Shown here: piece by piece, positions 16,326 through 25,154 of the stretch
How the letters are laid out: each line of letters starts with the position of its first letter
Numbering within the stretch: the first letter of the stretch is position 1
From: Aphanothece sp. CMT-3BRIN-NPC111
Lineage (GTDB): Bacteria; Cyanobacteriota; Cyanobacteriia; Cyanobacteriales; JAHHGU01
NCBI GenBank assembly: GCA_019359765.1
Contig: JAHHGU010000032.1
Coordinates: 1 to 53,993 of the forward strand
Length of the DNA: 53,993 bases
Reading direction: 5' to 3'
Translations under genes and position numbers: made by a program
The notes under the pieces: generated by a model
What the model was told of the DNA's origin: nothing
Seen by the model: the letters and a program-made list of their open reading frames with translations, nothing else
Databases searched by the model: none

Positions 16326-17417
16326 TTAGGAAGATGAGTGTGAAAACGGAGTTTGAGACAACAGCGAAGCATCTGGGAAAACTCTGAGAGCTTCATCAGC
16401 TACAGATAATTGCACTCGCGTCCCCACTGGCAATAATGTTCCCGTAGTAGTAAGGGCATGAAGTTCTCGTCCGGAGGGAGTTTGTAAACAGTAGCGGTAT
16501 TCGCGGCCCAAGAACTGGCGATCGCGAATTAAAACATCCGCCTGATTATCCGGTTTGAGAATTAAATCTTCCTGACGAATCATCAACTCGCCAGCATCAG
16601 CAGTAACTACTTCACTTCTGAATTCAAAACAACCCACCTCTGTTTTCCAAACTTGTGTATCTACCCGTCGCGCTGGTAAGAAGTTGGCTTGAGTGACAAA
16701 TTCTGCAACAAACCGCGTGGCGGGTTTTGTATAGATTTCTTCTGGGGAACCAAGTTGTTCAACTCGCCCTTGACACATGACTACAACTTGGTCAGAAATA
16801 GAAAGCGCTTCTTCTTGGTCATGGGTGACAAAAATAGCAGAGATACCCGTTGTTTTCAGAATATCTCGGACTTCCTCGCGTAATCTCAGACGCACTTGCT
16901 GGTCTAAATTACTCAAAGGTTCATCTAACAAAACTAATGCAGGTCTAGGTGCTAATGCACGCGCTAAAGCGACTCGCTGCTGCTGACCGCCAGAAATTTC
17001 GTAAGGATAACGGTTTTCTAATCCTGCCAATCCAACCAAAGCGATCGCATCTTCTGTGCGTTCTTTTATTTGTGTTTTATTGAAATGTTGCAATCCAAAC
17101 GCCACATTATCAAATATGGTCAAGTGAGGAAATAAAGCATAGTCTTGAAATACCATTCCTAACTGGCGTTGTTCTGGGGGAACCCAACCTCTAGAACTGG
17201 CAACTGTTCGCCCAGCAATTTCTACCGTTCCTGTTTCCGGTCGTTCAAATCCAGCAATTAATCGTAATAGCGTAGTTTTACCGCAACCCGATGGCCCTAA
17301 CAGTCCGAGTAAATCTCCCTGGCGCAGGGTTAAGGTTACATCTGCAACTGCTGGAGTCAAGTTTCGAGAAAACTGCTTACTTACTCCTTGTAAACGTAAA
17401 ATAGCGGGTTGTGTCAT
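16326..17417 (-). CDS. futC: Iron(III) ABC transporter ATP-binding protein
   Basis: A 363-residue ATPase. Walker A is at 41-49 (GPSGCGKTT), the Q loop in MVFQDYALFPH, the signature SGGQQ at 142-146 and Walker B LVLLDEP at 161-167. The C-terminal 110 residues form the regulatory extension typical of the FbpC/FutC type, with a TOBE-like part. It powers Fe(III) uptake by FutB across the cytoplasmic membrane. It is the last gene of the futA-futB-futC operon, with 3 bases between futB and futC. The name rests on its partners: the permease has the FbpB two-domain form and the binding protein is of the FutA/FbpA type. Confidence 0.88.
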   Translation of the reverse strand: MTQPAILRLQGVSKQFSRNLTPAVADVTLTLRQGDLLGLLGPSGCGKTTLLRLIAGFERPETGTVEIAGRTVASSRGWVPPEQRQLGMVFQDYALFPHLTIFDNVAFGLQHFNKTQIKERTEDAIALVGLAGLENRYPYEISGGQQQRVALARALAPRPALVLLDEPLSNLDQQVRLRLREEVRDILKTTGISAIFVTHDQEEALSISDQVVVMCQGRVEQLGSPEEIYTKPATRFVAEFVTQANFLPARRVDTQVWKTEVGCFEFRSEVVTADAGELMIRQEDLILKPDNQADVLIRDRQFLGREYRYCLQTPSGRELHALTTTGTLLPVGTRVQLSVADEALRVFPDASLLSQTPFSHSSS

Positions 17418-17420
17418 AAT

Positions 17421-19001
17421 TCAAAACTTTTTTACTCGTTCTTGAAATAACAGAAATAAAGTTGAGCCAATAGATACCAGCAGCAATGTTAGCGACCCTG
17501 CCGCTGCCTCGGCAAAGGAAACATTTTCAGTCGCTTTCCAAATCTGTATAGCTAGGGTTTCAAAGTCAATCGGAGATAGCAGTAACGTTGCTGGTAGTTC
17601 TTTAATGGCAGTGAGAAACACAAGCATAGCACCCGCAAAAACGCCGGAACGTACTAAAGGTAAAGTAATTTCTTTAAGAGTGTTCCATGGAGTTCTGCCT
17701 AAAATACGCGCCGATTCTTCTAACTGGGGATTTACTTGTAAAAGAGAACTCCGCACCGTTCCTACAGACTGGGGGAGAAATAATACAAGGTAAGCAAAAA
17801 TTAGCATGGGCAAGGTTTGATACAACCAAGGCACATAGTTCGCCCCAAAAAAAACTAACGATAACGCAACAACTATTCCAGGTAGACCAAAACCGATATA
17901 AGAGGTGCGTTCAATCAAAGCAGTAATCCGCCCTGGAAATCGCACCGATAAAATTGCCACTGGGAAGGCAAAAAGAGTTGTAACCCCAGCCGCGAGTCCT
18001 GCCACCCCAATGGAATTAATAACTTCTGGAATTAAATTAGGTAACGTGGCATTAAGTGTGAAACCGCGAATTAACCAGAAGATGGTGATTCCAACTGGCA
18101 GCACTAAACTTAAACTAACGACACAGGTACAAAAAGCCAGGGCGGCCCATTTCCAGCGACCGAGTTTGACAATTTTTTGCGATCGCGATCGCCCTGAACC
18201 GCGACTATAATAAGCAGCACGCGATCGCACTTTATTTTCTAACCATAAAATTAATAGCACTAACCCCACTAACACTAACGCCAAAGCCGCCGCTGAACTA
18301 CGATTAAAACTGGCTTTGTACTGCACAAAAATAACTCGCGTAAACGCATCAAACCGCATTAACGAAGGTGTGCCAAAGTCTCGTAGGGAATATAAAGCTA
18401 CCAATAAACCACCAGCGACTAAAGATGGTCGTAACTGCGGTAAAAGAACGCGAAAGAAAGTTTTCCTGGGACTTTGCCCTAAACTTCTGGCAGCTTCCTC
18501 TAGGGCGGGGTCAATGCCTTGTAACCCCGAACGCACACTTAATAATAAATAAGGATAAGTAAACAGCGTCAGCGCCAAAACTACCCCAGGCAAACCGTAA
18601 ATAGAAGGCAATTCTTGCACTCCTAATGGTTCCAGTAATAGCTGTAACAAACTACCTCTTGGCCCAAACGTAGCAATCAGGGTAAAACTACCCACATAGC
18701 TAGGAACTGCTAAAGGTAAAGTTGTAGTCACTAGCCAAAACTGCCGCCAAGGTATATCCGTTCGCACGGTTAAAAATGCCAGGGGTACGGCTATTAAGGC
18801 CGAACAGACGGTAACAATCGCTGCCATTATCGCGCTGTTGAATAACACTGTCACCGTGCGAGGGCGCGAAACTAATGCCAAAAATTCTTCCCCGCCCATA
18901 CCCGCAGTGCGGATAACAAGATAGATCAGGGGTAAGGCGATCGCGATCGCCACTGCCGCCGCCATCAACGACAGAAATAAAGGGGGTCGCGCTGCTTTCA
19001 A
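17421..19001 (-). CDS. futB: Iron(III) ABC transporter permease (fused two-domain)
   Basis: A 526-residue integral membrane protein with about 12 membrane helices. It carries two copies of the permease EAA-type loop: EEAARSLGQSPRKTFFRVLLP in the first half and EESARILGRTPWNTLKEITLP in the second. This duplicated permease form is the hallmark of FbpB/FutB iron transporters. It forms the Fe(III) channel, energised by the ATPase encoded 3 bases downstream. The gene begins 3 bases after the stop of the binding-protein gene, so the three form one transcription unit. Confidence 0.9.
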   Translation of the reverse strand: MKAARPPLFLSLMAAAVAIAIALPLIYLVIRTAGMGGEEFLALVSRPRTVTVLFNSAIMAAIVTVCSALIAVPLAFLTVRTDIPWRQFWLVTTTLPLAVPSYVGSFTLIATFGPRGSLLQLLLEPLGVQELPSIYGLPGVVLALTLFTYPYLLLSVRSGLQGIDPALEEAARSLGQSPRKTFFRVLLPQLRPSLVAGGLLVALYSLRDFGTPSLMRFDAFTRVIFVQYKASFNRSSAAALALVLVGLVLLILWLENKVRSRAAYYSRGSGRSRSQKIVKLGRWKWAALAFCTCVVSLSLVLPVGITIFWLIRGFTLNATLPNLIPEVINSIGVAGLAAGVTTLFAFPVAILSVRFPGRITALIERTSYIGFGLPGIVVALSLVFFGANYVPWLYQTLPMLIFAYLVLFLPQSVGTVRSSLLQVNPQLEESARILGRTPWNTLKEITLPLVRSGVFAGAMLVFLTAIKELPATLLLSPIDFETLAIQIWKATENVSFAEAAAGSLTLLLVSIGSTLFLLFQERVKKF

Positions 19002-19004
19002 CAG

Positions 19005-20084
19005 CTACAGCACTCCCGTTTCTTCTAACAGCTTTAACGTCCCCTGCAAGTCATTTAGGTTACTCAGATCGACTTTGGGACTTTTAACTGTATCTAAAGA
19101 CTTTAACTGACCTACAGGTTTAACACCCTTTGCCAAAGGATACTCGTAGGTTTCGGTAGCGAAGTATTTTTGTGCCTCCTGATTTAGCAGGAAATCTACA
19201 AACTTTTGAGCTTCTTTAGGATGCTTGGCAGTATTTAAAATACCGATTCCCGCGATGTTAATCAGAGAACCGACATCATTAGTAAAGTGATGAGCTACAG
19301 GCGTTTGGGGGTTTTCTGCCTTAATCCTTTCCAAATAGTAGTGATTGACAAAACCAACTGCTATTTCTCCTTTTGATAAGGCTTCAACAATCGATACGTT
19401 ATTTGGATAAGTTTTCGGATTATTAGCTTTAATCCCTTCTAACCATTGTTTCGCCTTTTCTTCTCCCTGAGATACGCGCAGCGCCGTTAGGAAAGCTTGA
19501 AAAGAGCCATTGGTGGGTGCCCAACCAATTTTTCCTTTCCACTTGGGATCGGTAAACCCAAAAATTGTATTCGGCAACTGGGCTGGCTTGACTAAAGTGG
19601 TGTTGTAGTCTACTGTTCGCACGCGGCCCGTGATGCCTACCCATTGACCTTCTGGGGAACGGTAACGAGCATCAACTTTGTTGAGTAGTGTTTCTGGCAG
19701 TTGCGCTACCATTCCGGCTTTCTGCATCGCTCCGAGTGCGCCTGCATCTTGAGCAAAGAACAAATCAGCTGGGCTATTTTTTCCTTCTTCTTGAAGGGCG
19801 GCGGCTAACTCAGCAGTGTCTCCGTAGCGAGCTTTTACTGGCGTTCCCGTCTCTTTTTGAAACTTTTCTACCAGTTCACCAACCAGGTTTTTGCTGCGCC
19901 CGGAGTAGATCACCAACTCGTTTCCAGATGAACTACTGGCAGTTGTAGCCTTTGGTGAGGAAGAAGTATTTGTATTGGGATTGCTTGAACAGGCGATCGC
20001 CATCGTGCCGCTGACCGTTGCCAGCCCTAACAGAAATAAAATCTTCCTACGTTTCACGTGCTTCTCCAAGTCACTGTTTCTCAA
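19005..20084 (-). CDS. futA: Iron(III)-binding lipoprotein of the FutA type
   Basis: A 359-residue extracytoplasmic binding protein. After a basic N-terminus and hydrophobic core the lipobox AIAC gives a lipid-anchored Cys32, then a Ser/Asn/Thr-rich linker. The mature part has FbpA/FutA features: LVIYSGRSKNLVGELVEKF at the start, RYGDTAELAAALQEEG, ADLFFAQDAGALGA, and WVGITGRVRTVDYN. Paired tyrosines are available as iron ligands. Cyanobacteria take up Fe(III) with this protein class. It leads the operon. A 15-bp perfect palindrome about 95 bp upstream is a possible Fur site. Confidence 0.88.
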   Translation of the reverse strand: MRNSDLEKHVKRRKILFLLGLATVSGTMAIACSSNPNTNTSSSPKATTASSSSGNELVIYSGRSKNLVGELVEKFQKETGTPVKARYGDTAELAAALQEEGKNSPADLFFAQDAGALGAMQKAGMVAQLPETLLNKVDARYRSPEGQWVGITGRVRTVDYNTTLVKPAQLPNTIFGFTDPKWKGKIGWAPTNGSFQAFLTALRVSQGEEKAKQWLEGIKANNPKTYPNNVSIVEALSKGEIAVGFVNHYYLERIKAENPQTPVAHHFTNDVGSLINIAGIGILNTAKHPKEAQKFVDFLLNQEAQKYFATETYEYPLAKGVKPVGQLKSLDTVKSPKVDLSNLNDLQGTLKLLEETGVL

Positions 20085-20178
20085 CTAGAAAAGTTATCAA
20101 TCACTAATTAAGCTCATAAACCACAGTTTTCAAGGGTTTGAGCTTTAAAACTCCAGAGAAAATATTCTTAGTGATAGT

Positions 20179-20193
20179 AATTATAATATAATT
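20179..20193. promoter_or_regulatory. AT-rich 15-bp palindrome upstream of futA (possible Fur operator)
   Basis: AATTATAATATAATT is a perfect 7-1-7 inverted repeat, the geometry of a minimal Fur site, 95-109 bases before the futA start. On the minus strand it also contains TATAAT, which could be a -10 element. AT-rich DNA makes such matches by chance, so this is tentative. Confidence 0.3.
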
Positions 20194-20307
20194 TAGCAAA
20201 ACAATTGCAAGTAATTATCAATAACGCCTCAATGCCATGAGCCGAGTGCTGCTAATCTGTCGCTATATTTTTGAGATTGTATCGGAAAAATATTATTTTG
20301 GGGAATA

Positions 20308-20357
20308 TTTATCTGTGGTTAAAACCCTCTTCCAACCAATTTTCGGATAGGTTCTAA
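20308..20357. repeat. Dispersed repeat, inverted copy of 2132-2196
   Basis: The reverse complement reads TTAGAACCTATCCGAA, then a less conserved centre, then TTTTAACCACAGATAAA, matching 2132-2181. It lies in the 705-bp futA-porin interval (20085-20789). Confidence 0.6.
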
Positions 20358-20460
20358 ACATACCTGGTTAGGGTGCTAGCGGCACAAGCGCGAGGTGTCC
20401 GCTTTGTTGTTGGGTTCCAGCGGGGTTTTTATTCGAGGTGCGATCGCCTCACAGGCATGC

Positions 20461-20534
20461 ACGCATCGAGATGCTGCTATAACTGTATGTTTGCTAGAAG
20501 CTAATTGCTAGAAGCTAACTGAAGGATTGCTATA
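20461..20534. repeat. MITE-like dispersed element, partial copy 3
   Basis: The right part of the element seen at 54-175. AAGCTAACTGAAGGATTGCT (20513-20532) is identical to copy 1, and ATGCTGCTAT matches its middle. The left part is missing or diverged. The remaining bases of 20085-20789 hold a probable porin leader but no gene. Confidence 0.55.
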
Positions 20535-20789
20535 AAACAAGCTATAGTGTACGCCGCCAAGTTCAATTTTGACGAGACTGACCCCTAGACTCCTCTCTCT
20601 CCCACTAAGCCCGTAGATATCCATTCTTTCAATAGCAGTTAGCTAGGATGCTTGTCATCCAACTTAAGAAATAAGTTGTGATGGGCACTACACATAAGTG
20701 TAAAGTTTCATGTAAGAATATCTTAATCGGAAAAATTCCCTGGAACGCGGCTCCAAGCTAAGTCCAGTTAGGTGTGAGGATAGAAAACA

Positions 20790-22682
20790 ATGTCAAAACT
20801 CTTCTGGAACACTCTGAAAGTCGGTCCAACCGTTCTGTGGGCATCATTGATTGCTAGCACTACCCTTGCTGCGGAGATGGTTCCGGATCGGATGGCGGGT
20901 GCCACCACTGATAAATCCACTGGTTCCCTGCAACTAATTGACCAATCTACTCTTCCAGAAGGCAAAAGTGAAGAGAAACCGGAAACTAATTCTGCCTCTT
21001 CATCCTTGCCCAGCGCCTCCCCAGTTCTGGCAAACAACACTGTTGCTGAACAAAAGCTTATAGCCCAAGCAACACCAGATGCAGCGTCTGCCGCACCGAC
21101 TTCTGACACCAGCGTGTTGGAACAAGTTCAACTCTACAATGACGGAACTACCTCCAACAACAACATTAATGTTGAAGACCCTATGGGTCAAATTACTAAC
21201 GCTTCCCAGTTCCGGGACGTGCAACCTTCTGACTGGGCTTACGAAGCTCTCGACCGGGTTGTGCAGAAATATGGCTGTTTGGTAGGTTATCCGGATGGCA
21301 CATATCGGGGCAACAGGGCACTATCGCGCTATGAATTTGCCGCTGGTTTGAACGCCTGCTTAAGGCAAATTGAAAGCTTGATTGCTGCTAACGGGGCAGA
21401 TGTGGTTGCCCGAAGAGACTTCGAGGCACTGCAACGCTTAACTGAAGAATTCCGCACAGAACTAGCGACTTTAGGCACACGGGTGGATAACCTAGAAGGC
21501 CGTACCTCCTTTCTAGAAGCGCGTCAGTTTTCTACTACCACCAAGCTAGCTGGTGAAGTTATCTTTTCTGTGAGTGATGTCTTTGGGGGCACAATACCTG
21601 GTGCTTCTAATAATCGAGAGGGCGACGATGTTCCCACAATTTTCGGCGATCGCGTTCGTCTGAACTTTGATACCAGTTTTACTGGCAAAGACCGCTTGAG
21701 AACTCGTTTGCAAGCCCGAAACATTACTCCCTTTAATAACAACATTACGGGTACCAACATGACCCGCTTGGGGTATGACGGGGTATCTGCAATACCTGTA
21801 AATCCTGGAGGCAATGATGTTGAGATCCATCGCCTAGAATATCGCTTCCCCTTGACTTCTCAAGCAACTGTCTATCTAGCGACTACGGGGACTGAATACA
21901 ATGACATTGTTTATACCTTCAACCCCTTATTCGAGAGTGCAGGCACCGGCTCTATTTCCCGCTTTGGGCGCTTCAATCCCATCTATCGGCAAAGTCGTGA
22001 AGGTGCAGGGGTAGCTGTTGACTATAAGTTAGGTGAAACTTTGGGCCTGTCTGTGGGCTATGCAGTGCCTAGAGATATCGCCAACGATCCTAATTTGGGT
22101 GGACTTTTCAATGGTTCCTACGCTGCCCTAGCTCAGCTAGCTTTCCGACCCAGTGAGGCCTTTAACTTAGGTCTAACCTACGTGCACTCCTACAATGAAC
22201 CTGTAGCTGGAGCCAGTGCTACTAATGTCAGTATCGCATCGGGTACTGGCAGTACCTTTGCCGAGCGACCTTTTGGTAACGTAACAACTTCAGCCAATCA
22301 CTATGGCCTAGAAGCAAGCTTCCGGTTTAGTCCTCGCATAGTCCTTTCTGGTTGGGCAGGCTTTACCGACGCTCAAGCCGAAAACGGTAGCGACGCAAAC
22401 GCCGAGGTTTGGAACTACGCTGTGACCCTTGGTTTCCCAGACTTGGGCAAAAAAGGTAACCTACTCGGTTTTGTGTTTGGTATGCCGCCTAAAGTTACTG
22501 ATAATGACATCAAAACCCGGGAAGATAACGATACCTCATACCATATAGAGGGCTTCTATCGCTACCGGATTGGCAGCAATATTGATGTCACTCCAGGTTT
22601 GTTTGTGATTCTCAATCCTGAACACAACGAAAACAACGACACACTAGTCGTGGGAACACTCCGCACCACCTTTAGGTTCTAA
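20790..22682 (+). CDS. SLH-domain outer-membrane porin (iron uptake porin type)
   Basis: A 630-residue protein. A signal peptide ends near residue 28 (TLAA-E), and a Ser/Thr/Glu-rich spacer follows. One S-layer homology domain lies at about 133-190 (FRDVQPSDWAYEALDRVV, GYPDGTYRGNRALSRYEFAAGLNA). A short coiled coil comes next (DFEALQRLTEEFRTELATLGTRVDNLE), then an OprB-type beta barrel from about 245 to the terminal Phe (TTFRF). This is the standard cyanobacterial porin that ties the outer membrane to cell-wall polymers. Relatives such as Slr1908 have been linked to inorganic iron passage, which fits the neighbouring fut operon. Confidence 0.9.
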   Translation: MSKLFWNTLKVGPTVLWASLIASTTLAAEMVPDRMAGATTDKSTGSLQLIDQSTLPEGKSEEKPETNSASSSLPSASPVLANNTVAEQKLIAQATPDAASAAPTSDTSVLEQVQLYNDGTTSNNNINVEDPMGQITNASQFRDVQPSDWAYEALDRVVQKYGCLVGYPDGTYRGNRALSRYEFAAGLNACLRQIESLIAANGADVVARRDFEALQRLTEEFRTELATLGTRVDNLEGRTSFLEARQFSTTTKLAGEVIFSVSDVFGGTIPGASNNREGDDVPTIFGDRVRLNFDTSFTGKDRLRTRLQARNITPFNNNITGTNMTRLGYDGVSAIPVNPGGNDVEIHRLEYRFPLTSQATVYLATTGTEYNDIVYTFNPLFESAGTGSISRFGRFNPIYRQSREGAGVAVDYKLGETLGLSVGYAVPRDIANDPNLGGLFNGSYAALAQLAFRPSEAFNLGLTYVHSYNEPVAGASATNVSIASGTGSTFAERPFGNVTTSANHYGLEASFRFSPRIVLSGWAGFTDAQAENGSDANAEVWNYAVTLGFPDLGKKGNLLGFVFGMPPKVTDNDIKTREDNDTSYHIEGFYRYRIGSNIDVTPGLFVILNPEHNENNDTLVVGTLRTTFRF

Positions 22683-22700
22683 ACACCCCTGTTGTTAACT

Positions 22701-22725
22701 AAAGCTCTTACAAGTCAGGGCTTTT
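22701..22725 (+). terminator. Rho-independent terminator after the porin gene
   Basis: AAAGCTC (22701-22707) pairs with GGGCTTT (22718-22724) around a 10-base loop and runs into T-rich DNA, 20 bases after the porin stop. Confidence 0.55.
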
Positions 22726-22820
22726 ATATTTTCCATAGCCGTCCCCATCGCCTAAACGAGCTTGTTCGCTTAGGCGTTGCCTCATAACCCCCCTTTTTGA
22801 ACAACCCGCACAATGCTTTT

Positions 22821-22847
22821 TAGAGACGTTCCACCGGAACGTCTCTA
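22821..22847. repeat. GTAGAGACG-type palindrome
   Basis: TAGAGACGTTCC (22821-22832) and GGAACGTCTCTA (22836-22847) form a perfect 12-bp stem with a 3-base loop. It belongs to the same family as 14840-14867 and 29011-29039. Confidence 0.7.
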
Positions 22848-22906
22848 CTAGTAGAAATCAAAAAGGGTTTATACGAGCGAATTTTGTATCGCCATCACAC
22901 TCACGG

Positions 22907-22947
22907 CTTAACTTTAGCATTACCAAACCTTTACCTTTGCCTAAACT
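22907..22947 (+). promoter_or_regulatory. Pho box: four 8-bp repeats with 11-bp period upstream of pstS
   Basis: CTTAACTT (22907-22914), CATTACCA (22918-22925), CTTTACCT (22929-22936) and CCTAAACT (22940-22947) follow one another with exactly 3 bases between them. The cyanobacterial SphR site is described as tandem PyTTAAPyPy(T/A)-like 8-mers with 3-bp spacers. The array is 263 bases before the pstS start codon, so the pstS leader is either long or contains further elements. The rest of 22683-23209 holds a terminator and a palindrome, but no gene. Confidence 0.75.
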
Positions 22948-23209
22948 TGCACAACTAAAATTGAGTTGGAAATTTTAGCGATCGCTCAGCATCAGCCTTT
23001 CTGTAGGCTCAAAAATTTAAATGACTGACTTGTTTTCTCTGAGGTTCTCAACACGGCAAGCTTTGTTTCTACCAATTGCTTGCCTTTTCCATGAATATCG
23101 CTTTCTAGAAGACGCATAAGTTGGCTTCTTTTAATGTAGCGCGTCTACTATGCCTTGACAGCTCTAGCTTCATCTACATCTGAGAATTTCAGAGGAGTTC
23201 AAAAATCGT

Positions 23210-24313
23210 ATGTTTGCTCAACGTTGTTCAACTCGAAAAGTTTTCTTTCTGCCCTTAATTGCCCTTTCACTTTCATTGGCAAGCTGTGGGGGAGGAAACA
23301 CACCTTCGACACCAATTTCTACAGGAACTAATGGTGCTACTTCCACTGGCGGAAGCTCCGGCGGTGGCAAAGTTTCCCTATCAGGTGCGGGTGCAAGCTT
23401 TCCGGCTCCTTTGTATCAGCGTTGGTTTTCTGAGTACAACAAGCAAAACCCTAATACCCAAGTCAGCTATCAATCAGTTGGCAGTGGCGCTGGGGTGGAA
23501 CAATTTACACAGGGAACAGTAGACTTTGGCGCTAGCGACGTCGCGATGAAGGATGAGGAAATCGCCAAGGTCAAAAAGGGTGTGGTATTACTACCCATGA
23601 CCGCAGGCAGTATCGTTCTGGCCTACAATCTGCCCAATGTTAAAGGTTTGAAACTACCGCGCCAAGTCTACACCGATATTTTCTTGGGCAAAATTAAGAA
23701 ATGGAATGACCCGAAAATTGCTCAAGCCAATCCGGGGGTGCAGTTACCCGACAAGGATATTACTGTTGTGCATCGCTCCGATGGTAGTGGCACCACCGCC
23801 GTCTTTACCAAGCACCTAAGTGCCATCAGCCCAGAATGGAAAAGCGGTCCAGGGGACGGTAAAACTGTCAAATGGCCGGTGGGTCTAGGCGCTAAGGGCA
23901 ACGAAGGTATTACCGCTCAGCTCCTACAAAGTGAAGGAAGCATTGGCTATGTAGAGTATGGCTACGCTAAGCAGCAAAATATAGCCACAGCAACCCTAGA
24001 AAATAAAGCTGGCAAGTATGTTGAGCCTACTCCTGAATCTGCTTCCAAGACGCTTGCAGCGGTGAAACTGCCTGAAAACTTGCGCGCCTTTATTACCGAT
24101 CCAGAAGGGCCGGACTCTTATCCAATTGTTACCTACACCTGGATCATGGCTTACAAACAGTATGACAATGCTGATAAGGCAAAAGCTTTAAAGGATGTCC
24201 TCAAGTGGGGGTTAACAGACGGACAAAAATACAGCAATGAGGTGGGATACGTGCCTTTACCTCAGGAAGTAGTGACTAAAGTCCAAGCAGCTGTAGAAAC
24301 AATTAAGCCGTGA
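23210..24313 (+). CDS. pstS: Phosphate-binding lipoprotein PstS
   Basis: A 367-residue PstS. The signal peptide ends in lipobox LASC (C26), and a Gly/Ser/Thr linker follows. The mature domain shows the phosphate-binding signatures LSGAGASFPAPLYQRWF, VSYQSVGSGAGVEQF, DFGASDVAM and HRSDGSGTTAVF. It captures phosphate outside the cell for the PstCAB transporter. The pstC, pstA and pstB genes do not follow; rplS does, so this is a solitary copy. The upstream Pho box and the sphR-sphS-phoU genes 9-12 kb away point to induction by phosphate starvation. Confidence 0.93.
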   Translation: MFAQRCSTRKVFFLPLIALSLSLASCGGGNTPSTPISTGTNGATSTGGSSGGGKVSLSGAGASFPAPLYQRWFSEYNKQNPNTQVSYQSVGSGAGVEQFTQGTVDFGASDVAMKDEEIAKVKKGVVLLPMTAGSIVLAYNLPNVKGLKLPRQVYTDIFLGKIKKWNDPKIAQANPGVQLPDKDITVVHRSDGSGTTAVFTKHLSAISPEWKSGPGDGKTVKWPVGLGAKGNEGITAQLLQSEGSIGYVEYGYAKQQNIATATLENKAGKYVEPTPESASKTLAAVKLPENLRAFITDPEGPDSYPIVTYTWIMAYKQYDNADKAKALKDVLKWGLTDGQKYSNEVGYVPLPQEVVTKVQAAVETIKP

Positions 24314-24316
24314 TGT

Positions 24317-24358
24317 AGTCCAGCGCTGACCTGAGTACAGGTACAGCGTGGGCTTTTT
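24317..24358 (+). terminator. Rho-independent terminator after pstS
   Basis: AGTCCA (24317-24322) with TGGGCT (24349-24354), CGCTG with CAGCG, and ACCTG with CAGGT form a long interrupted stem capped by AGTA and followed by TTTTT. It lies 4 bases after the pstS stop and separates pstS from rplS. Confidence 0.8.
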
Positions 24359-24438
24359 CATATCGCTCTCTTTTTTGAAGCTTGCCAAAATACGCTTCAT
24401 TAAGTTAATGTAAAAAGCTGTGAGTTTTTTCAAACCCA

Positions 24439-24801
24439 ATGAACGCTCAGGAAATTTTTCGATCGCTTGAGGCAGAACAACTAAAAACCGACCTGCCCAT
24501 TATCCACCCAGGCGATACAGTCCGGGTGGCGGTGAGAATCATCGAAGGTGGTAAGGAACGGATACAACCCTATGAAGGCGTTGTTATTGCTAAAAGGCAT
24601 GGAGGCATTAACGCAACGATCACGGTGCGTCGCGTCTTTCAGGGTGTGGGTGTAGAGCGGGTGTTTCTCGTCCACTCTCCCCGCATTGAAACCATAAAAG
24701 TCGTTCGTCGCGGTAAAGTGCGTCGGGCGAAGCTTTTTTACTTGCGAGCGCGCATTGGTAAGGCTACCCGCGTTAAACAACGGTTTGATCGTGGAATATA
24801 G
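24439..24801 (+). CDS. rplS: 50S ribosomal protein L19
   Basis: A 120-residue L19. Characteristic segments are [63 protein letters not shown] and a C-terminal [14 protein letters not shown]. It sits at the 30S-50S interface of the ribosome. The length is typical. It is followed by tRNA-Trp and the secE-nusG-ribosomal protein cluster, the usual cyanobacterial order. Confidence 0.97.
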   Translation: MNAQEIFRSLEAEQLKTDLPIIHPGDTVRVAVRIIEGGKERIQPYEGVVIAKRHGGINATITVRRVFQGVGVERVFLVHSPRIETIKVVRRGKVRRAKLFYLRARIGKATRVKQRFDRGI

Positions 24802-24891
24802 TCTTCATCTAAACTGGGTAATCTTCCAGAAGACAACACAGTTGCGCTAAACTAATAGAGAAGTTCAGGTTGGAAATTTCATTTAACCTGT

Positions 24892-24964
24892 GCGCTCTTA
24901 GTTCAGTTGGTAGAACGCAGGTCTCCAAAACCTGATGTCGGGGGTTCAAGTCCTCCAGGGCGCG
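24892..24964 (+). tRNA. trnW: tRNA-Trp (anticodon CCA)
   Basis: Acceptor stem GCGCTCT (24892-24898) pairs with AGGGCGC (24957-24963), including one G-U pair; the discriminator base is G24964. The D arm contains AGTTCAGTTGG. The anticodon stem CAGGT/ACCTG encloses the loop CTCCAAA, anticodon CCA. The T arm has GGTTCAAGTCC. The CCA end is not encoded. The position between rplS and secE is conserved in cyanobacteria. Confidence 0.96.
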
Positions 24965-24997
24965 CTATTATTACCTAGCCAAAGTGGAAAGTCTCTT

Positions 24998-25154
24998 CGC
25001 TGGCACCTCTAGGGGATGAAAGCACTCTAGAAGCCCCTTTATTTATATAGGGGAGAAGTCCAACCAGCGTCGAGGCGCTTTCATGCAAGCGTTTATTCTG
25101 CCCGAAAGCATCTTTGCTGCTGGCTATTCAGCATCAAACAGGATAACTTTCGGG
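24998..25154 (+). promoter_or_regulatory. Structured leader region before secE
   Basis: Several inverted pairs lie between tRNA-Trp and secE: CGCTGG 24998-25003 with CCAGCG 25064-25069; ATGAAAGC 25016-25023 with GCTTTCAT 25077-25084 (alternative to the first); CCCC 25034-25037 with GGGG 25050-25053; and CCCGAAAG 25101-25108 with CTTTCGGG 25147-25154, which encloses a small GCTG/CAGC hairpin. The crossing pairs allow alternative folds, as in a regulatory leader. No known RNA family is recognised. Confidence 0.4.

Noticed and set aside
20680..20740. Possible Pho-box-like repeats upstream of the porin
   Set aside because: The 8-mers match poorly and only two of them show the 11-bp period, unlike the array before pstS.
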